DNA of 64,000 nucleotides from Psychroserpens sp. (GCA_017643165.1 JAEPNY010000002.1:993016-1057015); one strand, 5' to 3'; positions 37,911 through 47,371 are shown, counted from the first letter of the stretch. Notes: generated by a model from the letters alone, not told the origin. Translations and numbers: made by a program.

Positions 37911-38770
37911 TTTATCTTTTACTAAGTATATCAGCATCAACGTTAATCTTTATCATATTTAAACTATTTAATAAATACGGTATTAATACGCTGCACGCCA
38001 TTGTTATAAATTATCTCACTGCGTGTTTATTTGGGATATGGAGTTATAACGAACCCGTTGATGTCAATGAAATTTTAACTTCAAAATGGATTTATGGTGC
38101 TATAATACTCGGATTTCTATTTATTAGTATTTTCAATGTCATGGCACTTACAGCTCAGCGTAATGGTTTATCTGTAGCGTCTGTAGCTTCAAAAATGAGT
38201 GTAATTATTCCTGTAATTTTTGGTATTTATGTCTATAATGAAGGTGTCGGATTTCAAAAAATAATTGGAATAATATTAGCGTTAGTTTCAGTGTATTTAA
38301 CCTCTGTAAAACCGCGAGGAAATACCAATACAACCAAAGGTCTTTGGTTACCATTATTGCTTTTTATTGGATCTGGTATTATTGACACATCAATCAAATA
38401 CGTAGAAACCACGTACCTTCCAGAAGGTGGAATTCCAATATTTTCAGCTACCATATTCGCTTTCGCATTTATTATTGGAGCCTGCATTATATTGGTAAGA
38501 GCGATGAAGCATGGTTTAAAATTACCTGTAAAAAATATAGTGGGTGGCTCCATATTAGGTGTAGTAAATTACTACTCGATCTATTATTTATTAAAAGCAT
38601 TGAACTACGAAGGATTAGAAAGCTCAACACTTTTTACAGTAAATAATGTGGCAATCGTTATGTTGTCTACCTTATTGGGACTTTTCCTTTTTAAAGAGCG
38701 CATATCTAAAAAGAATTGGGTAGGAATTAGTTTGGCAGTAATATCAATTGTAATAGTCACGTTTGCATAA
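37907..38770 (+). CDS. DMT/EamA family transporter
   Basis: The 287-residue protein has about ten hydrophobic helices in two EamA halves, as in drug/metabolite transporters. The start is TTG (overlapping the HAD stop, TTGA), giving MIYLLLSISASTLIFIIFKLF. Blocks such as ASVASKMSVIIPVIFGIYVYNEG and LFTVNNVAIVMLSTLLGLFLFKERISKKNWVGI match EamA repeat ends. The transported molecule is unknown. It overlaps the next gene by one base. Confidence 0.9.
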   Translation: MIYLLLSISASTLIFIIFKLFNKYGINTLHAIVINYLTACLFGIWSYNEPVDVNEILTSKWIYGAIILGFLFISIFNVMALTAQRNGLSVASVASKMSVIIPVIFGIYVYNEGVGFQKIIGIILALVSVYLTSVKPRGNTNTTKGLWLPLLLFIGSGIIDTSIKYVETTYLPEGGIPIFSATIFAFAFIIGACIILVRAMKHGLKLPVKNIVGGSILGVVNYYSIYYLLKALNYEGLESSTLFTVNNVAIVMLSTLLGLFLFKERISKKNWVGISLAVISIVIVTFA

Positions 38771-39393
38771 TGGAAATCCAAAACGACACATACAAAACCT
38801 TAAGCCAAGCCTCTCCCGAAGCGCTTTTTAAAGATAGAAACAGCAAATTCTATGGATATGCATTTCCTGTGAGCTCTGAAGATGAAATCAAAAAGCATCT
38901 TGAAGAACTCAGAAAAATGCATCATTCTGCGAGACACTGGTGCTATGCCTATCAATTGGGAGCTCAAGAAAAGCAACGTGTTTTTCGCGCCAATGACGAT
39001 GGCGAACCAAATAATAGTGCTGGTATGCCAATTTACGGACAAATTCAATCCTTTGATCTTACAAATGTACTAGTTATTGTAGTACGTTATTTTGGAGGTG
39101 TTAAATTAGGTGTTGGAGGCTTAATTAATGCTTACAGAACTGCCGCTCAAATGACGTTGGATGACGGTATTATAATAGAAAAGACTATCAATGTCAATTA
39201 TCGTATCAAATTTGACTACAAAAACATGAATAAAGTGATGCGAATTATTAAGGAAAAGCAACTAACCGTTGTTAGTCAAACCTTAGAGTTGGATTGCGAA
39301 TTAATAATTTCCGTACGATTGACGATTGCAAATCAAATTTTTGAGATTTTTGATGCCTTATACGAAGTTCAAATAAAGGAGTTTAACGATTAA
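38770..39393 (+). CDS. IMPACT/YigZ family protein
   Basis: The 207-residue protein has the UPF0029/IMPACT N-terminal domain: FKDRNSKFYGYAFPV, RHWCYAYQLG, FRANDDGEPNNSAGMPIYGQI and VVRYFGGVKLGVGGLINAYRTAA. A C-terminal YigZ-type ferredoxin-like domain follows. The bacterial family is thought to act with RNA or ribosomes, but its biochemical role is unclear. It is the last gene of the ribD operon and overlaps a convergent thioesterase gene by 4 bases. Confidence 0.92.
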   Translation: MEIQNDTYKTLSQASPEALFKDRNSKFYGYAFPVSSEDEIKKHLEELRKMHHSARHWCYAYQLGAQEKQRVFRANDDGEPNNSAGMPIYGQIQSFDLTNVLVIVVRYFGGVKLGVGGLINAYRTAAQMTLDDGIIIEKTINVNYRIKFDYKNMNKVMRIIKEKQLTVVSQTLELDCELIISVRLTIANQIFEIFDALYEVQIKEFND

Positions 39394-39800
39394 ATATGCA
39401 GTTTGTCTAAAATATAATCTGGACATCTTGTAGGCCGATTCTTATGAATATCAATAAAAGCTAAAACTGAATTTCCCGTTGCTAAAAGCTCGTCATTTTC
39501 ATTTCTCATTTCATAATCAAATTCAATTTTCACAGACGGCGTTTTAGCGAGTTTAGTTATTACTTTAACGCAATCATCATAACGTGCTGACTTTTTGTAA
39601 TTTATAGAAAGTGAGATTACCGGAAGCATAATTCCGTCCTTCTCCATCTGACTGTAAGAAAAACCCATTTCACGCAGCCATTCCGTTCTTCCCATTTCAA
39701 AATACTGGGCGTAATTACCATGATATACAACACCCATTTGATCGGTTTCACCATAGCGAATACGAAATTCAATTTCGGTAGACTGGGTAAGAATTGACAT
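39390..39800 (-). CDS. YbgC-like acyl-CoA thioesterase (hotdog fold)
   Basis: The 136-residue protein contains the 4-hydroxybenzoyl-CoA thioesterase signature: FRIRYGETDQMGVVYHGNYAQYFEMGRTEWLRE, with the catalytic-type D-x-M-G-V-V-x-H/Y-x-N-Y pattern. It should hydrolyse acyl-CoA or acyl-ACP thioesters. It is a single gene convergent with the IMPACT gene, and its upstream side faces dnaA divergently. Confidence 0.9.
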   Translation of the reverse strand: MSILTQSTEIEFRIRYGETDQMGVVYHGNYAQYFEMGRTEWLREMGFSYSQMEKDGIMLPVISLSINYKKSARYDDCVKVITKLAKTPSVKIEFDYEMRNENDELLATGNSVLAFIDIHKNRPTRCPDYILDKLHI

Positions 39801-39927
39801 ATGCTTTGATATTTTTTTTGTAATTTCGAAACGTTTTAAACATGAGAAAAAATTTCTAAAAATTCAACCCTTTTTGATTTTTTTATTAAGAAATTTGTTC
39901 ACATATTTGTCAAGTAAGAATGATACG

Positions 39928-39955
39928 AGAGAAACCTGAATTTCTCTTTTTTTTG
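39928..39955 (+). promoter_or_regulatory. Terminator-like hairpin in the dnaA upstream region
   Basis: AGAGAAA (39928-39934) pairs with TTTCTCT (39941-39947) around CCTGAA, and seven further T residues follow. It lies 36 bases before the dnaA start. It could end stray transcription or act as an attenuator in the dnaA leader. The stem is short and A-T rich, so strength is unclear. I see no TTATCCACA-like DnaA boxes nearby. Confidence 0.45.
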
Positions 39956-39990
39956 CTAACTAACTATCAACTTAAAAACTAACTTAGAGA

Positions 39991-41418
39991 ATGAATATAA
40001 CTGCGCAATCGGTTTGGAATAACTGTCTCTCTTTTATAAAGGACAATATACAACCTCAAGCCTATAAAACTTGGTTTGAACCAATCAAAGCAGTTAAACT
40101 AACCGACAACGCTCTAAGCATTCAAGTTCCAAGTAAATTTTTCTATGAGTGGCTAGAAGAGCATTATGTAAAAATTCTGAAAGTCGCACTTACAAAACAA
40201 TTAGGTGAATCTGCCAAATTGGTCTACGTTATCAAAATGGAAAACACTTACGGTAACAAACAACCATTTACTGAAAAAATACCGAGTTCTAATCGGGGAG
40301 CCTTAAAATCTCAAGATGTTGATGTTCCTCTTCAAAATAAAAATCCAGAACTCAAAAATCCATTTGTGATTCCAGGAATTCGAAATGTTAAGATAGAATC
40401 GCAACTTAATCCGAATTATAACTTTGAGAACTTCTTAGAAGGTGATTCTAATAGATTAGCAAGAAATGCAGGATTAGCAGTTGCCAATAAACCAGGTGGT
40501 ACCTCATTTAATCCATTATTAATTTTTGGTGGTGTTGGTTTAGGTAAAACACACCTAGCGCATGCTATTGGTGTAGACATCAAAGACAAATACCCAGAGA
40601 AGACAGTGTTATATATTTCTGCTGAAAAGTTTACACAGCAATATATTGATTCAGTTAAAAAGAATAATAGAAACGATTTCATTCACTTCTACCAGATTAT
40701 AGATGTTTTAATTATTGATGACGTTCAATTTTTATCTGGTAAATCTGGAACTCAAGACGTGTTCTTCCATATTTTCAATCACTTGCACCAAAATGGCAAA
40801 CAAGTCATTTTAACCAGTGATAAAGCACCTGTTGATATGCAAGATATAGAGCAACGTTTATTATCACGCTTCAAATGGGGATTATCAGCTGAACTGCAAA
40901 GCCCAGATTTTGAAACTAGAGTTTCAATCCTTAAAAACAAACTATATCGCGATGGCGTTGAAATGCCAGATGAAATTATAGAATACGTTGCGAAACATAT
41001 TAAAACCAATGTGAGAGAATTGGAAGGTGCCATTATCTCGTTAATTGCCCAATCCTCATTCAACAAAAAAGAAATTACTGTTAACTTAGCAAAGGAGATT
41101 GTCGAGAAATTTGTTAAGAATACAAAACGTGAAGTGTCTATTGATTATATACAAAAGGTAGTATCCGATTATTTCCAAATGGATGTAAGCACACTCCAAT
41201 CAAAGACTCGAAAAAGACACATTGTTCAGGCACGTCAGTTAGCAATGTTCTTCGCTAAGAAATACACAAAAGCGTCGCTGGCAAGTATTGGTTCTCAAAT
41301 TGGAAAACGTGATCATGCCACTGTACTGCATGCCTGTAAGACTGTAGACAACTTATCCTCTACTGATAAGCAGTTTAGAAAGTATGTAGAAGATCTTTCT
41401 AAAAAACTTTCTCTTTAA
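39991..41418 (+). CDS. dnaA: Chromosomal replication initiator protein DnaA
   Basis: All DnaA domains are present in 475 residues. Domain I (1-85) begins SVWNNCLSFIKDNI. A short variable linker follows, then the AAA+ domain with Walker A GGVGLGKTHLAHA, Walker B VLIIDDVQFLSG and sensor II LEGAIISL. Domain IV ends with the DNA-binding signature KRDHATVLHACKTV. In Bacteroidetes the origin is often not beside dnaA, and no obvious origin is seen here. The gene faces the thioesterase gene divergently, with 190 bases between them. Confidence 0.98.
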   Translation: MNITAQSVWNNCLSFIKDNIQPQAYKTWFEPIKAVKLTDNALSIQVPSKFFYEWLEEHYVKILKVALTKQLGESAKLVYVIKMENTYGNKQPFTEKIPSSNRGALKSQDVDVPLQNKNPELKNPFVIPGIRNVKIESQLNPNYNFENFLEGDSNRLARNAGLAVANKPGGTSFNPLLIFGGVGLGKTHLAHAIGVDIKDKYPEKTVLYISAEKFTQQYIDSVKKNNRNDFIHFYQIIDVLIIDDVQFLSGKSGTQDVFFHIFNHLHQNGKQVILTSDKAPVDMQDIEQRLLSRFKWGLSAELQSPDFETRVSILKNKLYRDGVEMPDEIIEYVAKHIKTNVRELEGAIISLIAQSSFNKKEITVNLAKEIVEKFVKNTKREVSIDYIQKVVSDYFQMDVSTLQSKTRKRHIVQARQLAMFFAKKYTKASLASIGSQIGKRDHATVLHACKTVDNLSSTDKQFRKYVEDLSKKLSL

Positions 41419-41427
41419 CCCTATCGT

Positions 41428-41880
41428 ATGACACGAATTTTAATGGTGTGCCTTGGAAATATTTGCAGGTCACCACTTGCCCATGGAATTTTGGAATCAA
41501 AACTCCCTAATGATCGATATTATGTAGATTCAGCAGGAACTGCAAATTATCATGTTGGAAGCTCACCTGATTCACGTTCTATCAAAGTGGCCTCAAACCA
41601 AGGTATAGATATATCTGCGCAACGCGCAAGACAATTCAAAGTACAAGATTTTGATACTTTTGACCACATTTATGTTATGGATCAATCCAACTATTCTGAC
41701 GTCATTCGCTTAGCAAGATCTAATGACGATATCGCTAAGGTAAAATTGATTCTAGAAGAAGACCAAAGTATTATTGATAAACGAGTACCAGATCCGTATT
41801 ATGGTGATTCTTCAGATTTTGAACTTGTATTTAACTTGCTAGATTCAGCCTGCAATGCGATTACAAAGCGGTTATCATAA
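41428..41880 (+). CDS. Low-molecular-weight protein tyrosine phosphatase
   Basis: The 150-residue protein has the phosphate loop C8-x4-C13-R14-S (VCLGNICRSPLAHG) of the LMW-PTP family, and the general-acid aspartate in VPDPYYGD. The length is typical. It lies 9 bases downstream of dnaA on the same strand, and is probably co-transcribed with it. Targets are unknown; the family often controls polysaccharide synthesis or tyrosine kinases in bacteria. Confidence 0.93.
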   Translation: MTRILMVCLGNICRSPLAHGILESKLPNDRYYVDSAGTANYHVGSSPDSRSIKVASNQGIDISAQRARQFKVQDFDTFDHIYVMDQSNYSDVIRLARSNDDIAKVKLILEEDQSIIDKRVPDPYYGDSSDFELVFNLLDSACNAITKRLS

Positions 41881-41960
41881 AGACCCACCCTTCGGTATCC
41901 TCAATAAAACTCTCGATTTTTTTCGTATTTTGTAAAAAAATTCCTTAAAATCTAGAAATA

Positions 41961-43361
41961 ATGAAAAGACTTTTACTTTTCTTGACCTGCTGTGTTTTTA
42001 TCTCGGTTAATGCTCAAGATATCAACCTAGAACTCTATGGATCCGGCTTTTTTAGCCCTGTAAATGTAAAACATGCGGGAGACGACAGATTATTTGTTGT
42101 TGAACGCGCTGGTTACATTAAAATCCTAAATAACGACGGCACTGTAAATACCGCAAATTTCCTAAATATTGACGCGAGAGTAACAAACAATGGTGGTGAA
42201 CAAGGCTTACTTGCCATGGCATTTCATCCTAATTATAGCTCAAACGGCTTTTTCTATGTAAACTATATTAATAATTCAGGTGATACCGTTATTTCAAGGT
42301 TTACGCGACTATCCCCAGGACTAGCAGATCCAAATTCTGAAGTCATATTATTAACGATTTCACAACCATTTTCAAATCATAATGGTGGTGACATGCATTT
42401 TGGTCCAAATGATGGCTACTTGTATATATCTACAGGAGATGGTGGATCGGGAGGCGATCCTGGAAACCGCGCTCAAAACTTGAATTTACTCCTAGGAAAG
42501 ATGCTTAGAATCGACGTTGATGGCACCAGTAATGGCAATTATGGAATTCCAGCCAGCAATCCTTTTGTTGGTAATCCCTCAGCTTTGGATGAGATTTGGG
42601 CATATGGTTTAAGAAATCCTTGGAAATTCTCATTCGATCGTTCAAATGGCGATATGTGGATTGCCGATGTTGGTCAAAGTGCACGAGAAGAAATTAATCG
42701 TGTTCCAGCATCATCAACTGGAGGAGAGAACTATGGTTGGAAATGTTTTGAAGGCAACTCAGTATTTAGTTCAATGACTGAATGTAATACCATTACGCAT
42801 CAGCCACCAGTCTCAGAGTATGTCTATGGTGGTAACCCATTTAGATGCTCGATTACTGGAGGATATCGCTATCGTGGAACCATTCAAACCGGACTACAAG
42901 GGCGTTTTTTCTTTGCTGATTTCTGTAGTGATGAAATTGGTGTGGTCACTGAAACAAGTCCAGATAATTATAGCTTAAGTTTCTTAGATCAATTTACAAA
43001 TGAAGGATTCTCAGCATTTGTGGAAGACGTTAATGGCGAGTTATATGCTGTAGGCTTGATCTCAGGTAATATATATCGCATCGAAGATGCCAATCTTAGT
43101 GTTTCGGAAAGCAACATAAATGACATTAAAATGTACCCTAACCCTGCGGATGATGTGGTAACATTTGATTTGGAGAGCACTTCAGTTCAATTGAGCGACA
43201 TTAAGTTTTATGATGTCTTAGGTAAGCAAATATATACGCACGCTAATTTTAATAATCAATTAGTCACTATTCCGTTAGATAATTTTAAAAGCGGATTATA
43301 CATTATTGAACTCTTAGACAATCAAGGTAGTACTAGTATTCGTAAACTTATTGTAGACTAA
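41961..43361 (+). CDS. PQQ-dependent sugar dehydrogenase-like secreted protein with T9SS domain
   Basis: A signal peptide (1-18, ending SVNAQ) leads into a glucose/sorbosone dehydrogenase propeller (about 25-370). Its family blocks include RLFVVERAGYIKIL, GGEQGLLAMAFHPNY, GGDMHFGPNDGYLYISTGDGG, WAYGLRNPWKFSFD and NYGWKCFEG. A T9SS type A sorting domain (about 390-466; MYPNPADDVVTF to the end) follows. It should be a secreted or surface soluble-type sugar dehydrogenase, possibly with PQQ. The metal and cofactor residues were not checked against a structure. Confidence 0.92.
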   Translation: MKRLLLFLTCCVFISVNAQDINLELYGSGFFSPVNVKHAGDDRLFVVERAGYIKILNNDGTVNTANFLNIDARVTNNGGEQGLLAMAFHPNYSSNGFFYVNYINNSGDTVISRFTRLSPGLADPNSEVILLTISQPFSNHNGGDMHFGPNDGYLYISTGDGGSGGDPGNRAQNLNLLLGKMLRIDVDGTSNGNYGIPASNPFVGNPSALDEIWAYGLRNPWKFSFDRSNGDMWIADVGQSAREEINRVPASSTGGENYGWKCFEGNSVFSSMTECNTITHQPPVSEYVYGGNPFRCSITGGYRYRGTIQTGLQGRFFFADFCSDEIGVVTETSPDNYSLSFLDQFTNEGFSAFVEDVNGELYAVGLISGNIYRIEDANLSVSESNINDIKMYPNPADDVVTFDLESTSVQLSDIKFYDVLGKQIYTHANFNNQLVTIPLDNFKSGLYIIELLDNQGSTSIRKLIVD

Positions 43362-43365
43362 ATCT

Positions 43366-44082
43366 ATGCAGTCGGAATTTGGAAAACTATATCTAATACC
43401 TACCCGATTAGGAGACAACCCTCCTCTTGAGGTATTGCCCATTTCGGTTAAAAAAATTGTAGAATTAGTTGATGATTACATTGTTGAAAATGAAAAAACC
43501 GCGCGTCGATTTATTAAAAAGATCGATTCAAGAAAATCACAAAACAGTCTGAATTTTAAAATTCTGAATAAATATACGCAACGCGAAGAGATTGAAGACT
43601 TCTTAGACGCTTGTAAAGCAGGAAAACATATGGGATTATTGTCTGAAGCTGGCTGCCCTGGAATTGCCGATCCTGGCGCTGACATCGTAAAACTAGCACA
43701 TGAACATCATATTCGTGTTGTTCCTATGGTAGGTCCATCTTCAATTCTATTAGCAATGATGGCTTCAGGTATGAATGGCCAAAGCTTTACATTTAATGGT
43801 TATATACCTATAGACAAGGCTGAACGTAAAGCAAGTCTAAAACGATTAGAACGCCAGTCTTACGAGCACAACCAATCGCAAATTTTCATTGAGACGCCTT
43901 ATCGAAACAATAAGATATTAGAAGATATATGTGGCGCATTACATGCCAATACTAGAGTATGTGTTGCTTGCGATCTTACACTCCCTTCGGAATATATAAA
44001 GACATTGACCGTCAAAGAATGGAAACACACAAACGTTGATCTCCATAAACGACCAGCGATCTTTATTATTCACAAAGATTAA
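43366..44082 (+). CDS. RsmI-like SAM-dependent methyltransferase (tetrapyrrole methylase fold)
   Basis: The protein (238 residues) has the tetrapyrrole methylase fold: GKLYLIPTRLGDNPPLEVLP at the start, then GLLSEAGCPGIADPGADIVKLAHE and VVPMVGPSSILLAMMASGMNGQSFTFNGYIP. RsmI methylates the 2'-hydroxyl of C1402 in 16S rRNA; this version is shorter than RsmI and has an altered N terminus, so it may have another target. It starts 4 bases after the T9SS dehydrogenase and is convergent with the transglycosylase-like gene. Confidence 0.88.
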   Translation: MQSEFGKLYLIPTRLGDNPPLEVLPISVKKIVELVDDYIVENEKTARRFIKKIDSRKSQNSLNFKILNKYTQREEIEDFLDACKAGKHMGLLSEAGCPGIADPGADIVKLAHEHHIRVVPMVGPSSILLAMMASGMNGQSFTFNGYIPIDKAERKASLKRLERQSYEHNQSQIFIETPYRNNKILEDICGALHANTRVCVACDLTLPSEYIKTLTVKEWKHTNVDLHKRPAIFIIHKD

Positions 44083-44092
44083 TTACAGGAAT

Positions 44093-44782
44093 TTATAAAA
44101 CGACCTTTGCCTTTTTATCTGGTTGGATAAATGATGTATCGTAGCCTGCGAACTTTTTCATGTAGTGTCTTACTGTAGACCCATAGGCATCTGCAACATT
44201 AGCATTACCATACGATCTCAAGTAACGTTTTACACTTCCTGGCCCAGCTAAATGTGCAGCAGCAAGAATACCCGATTCAGTGACTAAAACACCATTAATT
44301 GTTTTACCTTCAAAGCGCTTGATATCCTTTCTTAAAATCCATTTGTTGCGTTCAGCATTTGCAAGAAAGGCTTTTTCTTGTAATTCTGGATTATATAAGA
44401 ATTGATTTGGATTATAGATTCCAATTAGCTTTAAAGTTTCAGCTCCAAACTGATATTTCCCTAAATAACCTAAAGTATTAACAGTAAAATAGTTACCTCT
44501 CGATTCTTTAAAAGCAACAGCTTCCTTAAATCCATTGTAGGATTTACCTAAGTATGGGAATATTGCAGGAGAAGATTCTTGTTCTTTAGACCAATCAATT
44601 GTAGAATTTTCATCAGACGTTTCAGTCACAGCTGCCACATCTTTAGAAATATTATAGTCTAACTCCAAACCTTTAGTAGAATAATCGTCATAATTTAACG
44701 ATGCTTCTGGTTTTAATGCCACATATAATGTAACAATAATAGCTAAAGGAATTACGAAATAATTACCTATATTTTTCAGCAT
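44093..44782 (-). CDS. Lytic transglycosylase/lysozyme-like protein with N-terminal membrane anchor
   Basis: A single N-terminal hydrophobic helix (about 6-22) anchors the 229-residue protein, followed by a low-complexity linker. The domain from about 80 on contains FKEAVAFKESRGNYFTVNTLG and YLGKYQFGAETL, which look like the catalytic glutamate and the G-x-Y-Q-F block of transglycosylases (GH23-type). GILAAAHLAGPGSVKRYL matches the later helix. It should act on peptidoglycan in the periplasm. Its own promoter is clear. It stands near DUF2279 and mltG, which suggests a cell-wall group. Confidence 0.8.
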   Translation of the reverse strand: MLKNIGNYFVIPLAIIVTLYVALKPEASLNYDDYSTKGLELDYNISKDVAAVTETSDENSTIDWSKEQESSPAIFPYLGKSYNGFKEAVAFKESRGNYFTVNTLGYLGKYQFGAETLKLIGIYNPNQFLYNPELQEKAFLANAERNKWILRKDIKRFEGKTINGVLVTESGILAAAHLAGPGSVKRYLRSYGNANVADAYGSTVRHYMKKFAGYDTSFIQPDKKAKVVL

Positions 44783-44841
44783 AATAGCTAATATTCTGAA
44801 GTACTTAATTGTCCCCTTTACAGTACATCAATTTCAGCGTG

Positions 44842-44873
44842 CAAATATACGCATAAATCCATATATTATCAAA
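44842..44873 (-). promoter_or_regulatory. Promoter of the transglycosylase-like gene
   Basis: On the minus strand TTTG (44873-44870) and TATATTTG (44849-44842) are separated by 20 bases. This is an excellent match to the Bacteroidetes -33/-7 form. The predicted transcript start near 44835 gives a leader of about 50 bases. Confidence 0.7.
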
Positions 44874-44891
44874 TAACCCGTTAAAGTACCT

Positions 44892-45800
44892 CTAAAAGTA
44901 GATATAATGCAGTTTTACGCCGTTTTTGGAGTTGTATTCTATGGTAGGAAACGGCACCTTTATAAGGTTTAAAACGTCAAATAGCGTCTTTAGAAACCTA
45001 GAATCTGTCTGGATTCTAGTAAAATCGATGTCTAAACTGAGGTAAAATTGTCGCTGTCTTTGCTGACTTGTCATAAAATTATCAACAATTTCATTTCGAC
45101 CCGTCAACATTCCGTCTGCACCAAAGCCTACCGCGACGTTTAACCACTTGGGAATTTTACTTGTTTTAAAGAATGAATGGACGTTTGCACTCAACCAATA
45201 TGTTTGACCATTATAATCTTTAAGCATTTCTTCTAATAAACCATCACCTAGTTTATCTTGTCGTTGATCGGCAAACCGTGTTTGATGAAATGAATACTTC
45301 AAACTAATGCGTTGCTCGTCCCATAAAAGCTCTTGCCCGATGAACAATCCTGCTCCTAATCCGTTGGCAGCCATATCAGACCAAGAAAAACCCCATTCGG
45401 CAGAAAAACCGTCAAAAATTTCGACGGCAGTCAAAAATCCTAAACCTAAGGTCGCACCATAAATTAATTGATCTTCTTTTCGCACACCACTCCACTCCAA
45501 AGCGTTAGCGCCAATACGCCCAAGTTGATACGCAGAAAACACATGTCCATACTTGTCCATTTGTAACCATTCATCACTATCGTCAATAGTTCTGAAGTTT
45601 GTTCGAGGAAAATCAGCATACCATAGCTGGTCCAATCCAACTAATGTTAGCGTACCTAGGCTTGCTTCCGTTATAATAACTGCATTTCTTCTCGGCTTAT
45701 TTAGTGTATCACTAGGTTTTAAGAAATCATTAATCTTCGACTGCGAAAAACAATCTACAGTCCATAAGAGCAACGCTAATAGTAGATATTTACGAAACAC
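44892..45800 (-). CDS. DUF2279 family outer-envelope protein
   Basis: The 302-residue protein has a signal peptide (1-19, ending DCFSQ) and the DUF2279/YfiM-like block with DKYGHVFSAYQLGRIGANALEWSG, then GFSAEWGFSWSDMAANGLGAGLFIGQELLWDEQRISLKYS. The remaining part (about 150-302) has alternating hydrophobic residues such as a small beta-barrel. It probably lies in the outer membrane or envelope. Function is not known. It lies 2 bases downstream of mltG in the same operon. Confidence 0.85.
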   Translation of the reverse strand: MFRKYLLLALLLWTVDCFSQSKINDFLKPSDTLNKPRRNAVIITEASLGTLTLVGLDQLWYADFPRTNFRTIDDSDEWLQMDKYGHVFSAYQLGRIGANALEWSGVRKEDQLIYGATLGLGFLTAVEIFDGFSAEWGFSWSDMAANGLGAGLFIGQELLWDEQRISLKYSFHQTRFADQRQDKLGDGLLEEMLKDYNGQTYWLSANVHSFFKTSKIPKWLNVAVGFGADGMLTGRNEIVDNFMTSQQRQRQFYLSLDIDFTRIQTDSRFLKTLFDVLNLIKVPFPTIEYNSKNGVKLHYIYF

Positions 45801-45802
45801 TT

Positions 45803-46846
45803 CTATTTATTAATTCCTTGTGTTGTGAGATATCTTTGATATTCTCTTGCATTTTTGTTATGCTGTGCTAAAGACTTAGCAAATTTGTGAAATCCTAATT
45901 TTTTTGCATTTGCTGCAAAATAGAAATAATCGTGTTTTTCATAATTCAAAACAGCGTTAATTGCAGAGATATCTGGCATTGCTATCAAACCAGGCGGTAA
46001 TCCTGCATTTTTGTAGGTATTGTAAGGCGAGTCTATCTCTTTATGCTTGTTAAGCACACGCTTAATTACAGTATTCTTATACTCTGGTAACTTGTAAGCT
46101 GCAAATTTTAATGTAGGATCAGCTTGTAATGGCATACCTACGCGAATACGATTCATGTATACTCCTGCAATTCTTGGCTGTTCAACAGCTTGCTTAGATT
46201 CTTCATGAACGATTGATGCTAATGTCATAACGTCATTTTGCGTTAATCCGATGGCCTTTGCCTTGGACTTGCGATTGTCATTCCAAAATCGATTATATTC
46301 TTTCAGCATTCGATCTCTAAATTCTTCAGCCGAAGTATCCCAGAAAAACTCATAACTATTCGGTATGTACATTCCTAATGCGGTCGCTTCAGAAAATTCA
46401 CTAGCTTCAAAGAAGGTTTTGGACTTCATTGTTTCTAACAGACTTAGACTATCCGCATCTATTTGTGCCGCAATTCGTCCTGCCAATTTCTCTAGTGACT
46501 CCTGATTATTAAATGATACTTTGATTGGAATATTATTACTTCGAATTGAGTTAATAATGTCATTATTACTCATATCCTTTTTAATACGATACTTACCAGC
46601 TCTAATATTAGTTTTGTATTCTTTACGCTCTGCCAAGGCATCGAAAGTACCAATATCCTTAAGTAGTGGCTCAAGTTGTGTTTTTACCTCATCATAAGTA
46701 TCATTCGATGATATATAAATGTATGCTTCGTCGTTAACAAAATTTGTATTTGGTGATAGCATCGTACTATAAACGTAGTAAGCAAAAGATGCCACAACAA
46801 CTAAACCTATTAAGGCAATAGCCCAAAGTATTTTTTTTATATACAT
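45803..46846 (-). CDS. mltG: Endolytic transglycosylase MltG
   Basis: MltG cuts nascent peptidoglycan strands and is tied to the end of glycan synthesis. A membrane helix (about 8-26) precedes a LysM-like region, then the catalytic YceG domain with VMTLASIVHEESKQ (catalytic glutamate), RIAGVYMNRIRVGMPLQADPTLKFA, SPYNTYKNAGLPPGLI and the terminal DYFYFAA. At 347 residues it is complete. It sits 3 bases downstream of a GNAT gene and shares an operon with dapF. Confidence 0.96.
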   Translation of the reverse strand: MYIKKILWAIALIGLVVVASFAYYVYSTMLSPNTNFVNDEAYIYISSNDTYDEVKTQLEPLLKDIGTFDALAERKEYKTNIRAGKYRIKKDMSNNDIINSIRSNNIPIKVSFNNQESLEKLAGRIAAQIDADSLSLLETMKSKTFFEASEFSEATALGMYIPNSYEFFWDTSAEEFRDRMLKEYNRFWNDNRKSKAKAIGLTQNDVMTLASIVHEESKQAVEQPRIAGVYMNRIRVGMPLQADPTLKFAAYKLPEYKNTVIKRVLNKHKEIDSPYNTYKNAGLPPGLIAMPDISAINAVLNYEKHDYFYFAANAKKLGFHKFAKSLAQHNKNAREYQRYLTTQGINK

Positions 46847-46849
46847 GTG

Positions 46850-47371
46850 TTACAATAGTATTTGTAAGAGGTACTCATTTTTAAAAGCACCATTTATATA
46901 GTTCCAATCTTTTTTTAGGCCAATAATTTCAAATCCTTCATTTTTAAACAATTTTAGACTTAGATTATTGCCTTCGGAAATATTACAGTAAAGCTGATGC
47001 AATGCGAGTTGTGATTTACAGTATGCAATAAGTAACCGAAGCGCATCACGACCAAACCCTTTCTGACGGTTTGTTTCTTCTTTGATTAAAATGCCAATTC
47101 CTGCGCGTTTATTCTTAAAATCAAAATCAAATAAATCTATCATTCCAATGGCTTCATCCTGATAATTGCAGATGACGAGTCGGAGTTGCTTGACCTCATA
47201 AATATCTTTATGAGAATGCTCAATATACTGTTTGATAACAAATTTTGAATAGGGAACAATCGTATTACTAATGTCCCAAAAAGCATGATCATTTTCTATT
47301 TCATGAATGAATTCCAAGTCTTCTGGCTCAATTGCTCTCAAATAGATATGTTCACCTTGCATTGGTCTCAT
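46850..47371 (-). CDS. GNAT family N-acetyltransferase (RimJ/RimL-like)
   Basis: This 173-residue protein belongs to the RimJ/RimL-like GNAT group: HIYLRAIEPEDLEFIHEIEND at the start, then GMIDLFDFDFKNKRAGIGILIKEETNRQKGFGRDALRLL, the acetyl-CoA-binding motif, and EGNNLSLKLFKNEGFEI. It may acetylate a protein N terminus or an amino sugar. It overlaps dapF by 4 bases, and dapF, this gene, mltG and DUF2279 are read together. Confidence 0.9.
   Translation of the reverse strand: MRPMQGEHIYLRAIEPEDLEFIHEIENDHAFWDISNTIVPYSKFVIKQYIEHSHKDIYEVKQLRLVICNYQDEAIGMIDLFDFDFKNKRAGIGILIKEETNRQKGFGRDALRLLIAYCKSQLALHQLYCNISEGNNLSLKLFKNEGFEIIGLKKDWNYINGAFKNEYLLQILL

Noticed and set aside
39801-39990. Replication origin next to dnaA
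   Set aside because: No cluster of TTATCCACA-like boxes and no DNA-unwinding element with such boxes is visible.
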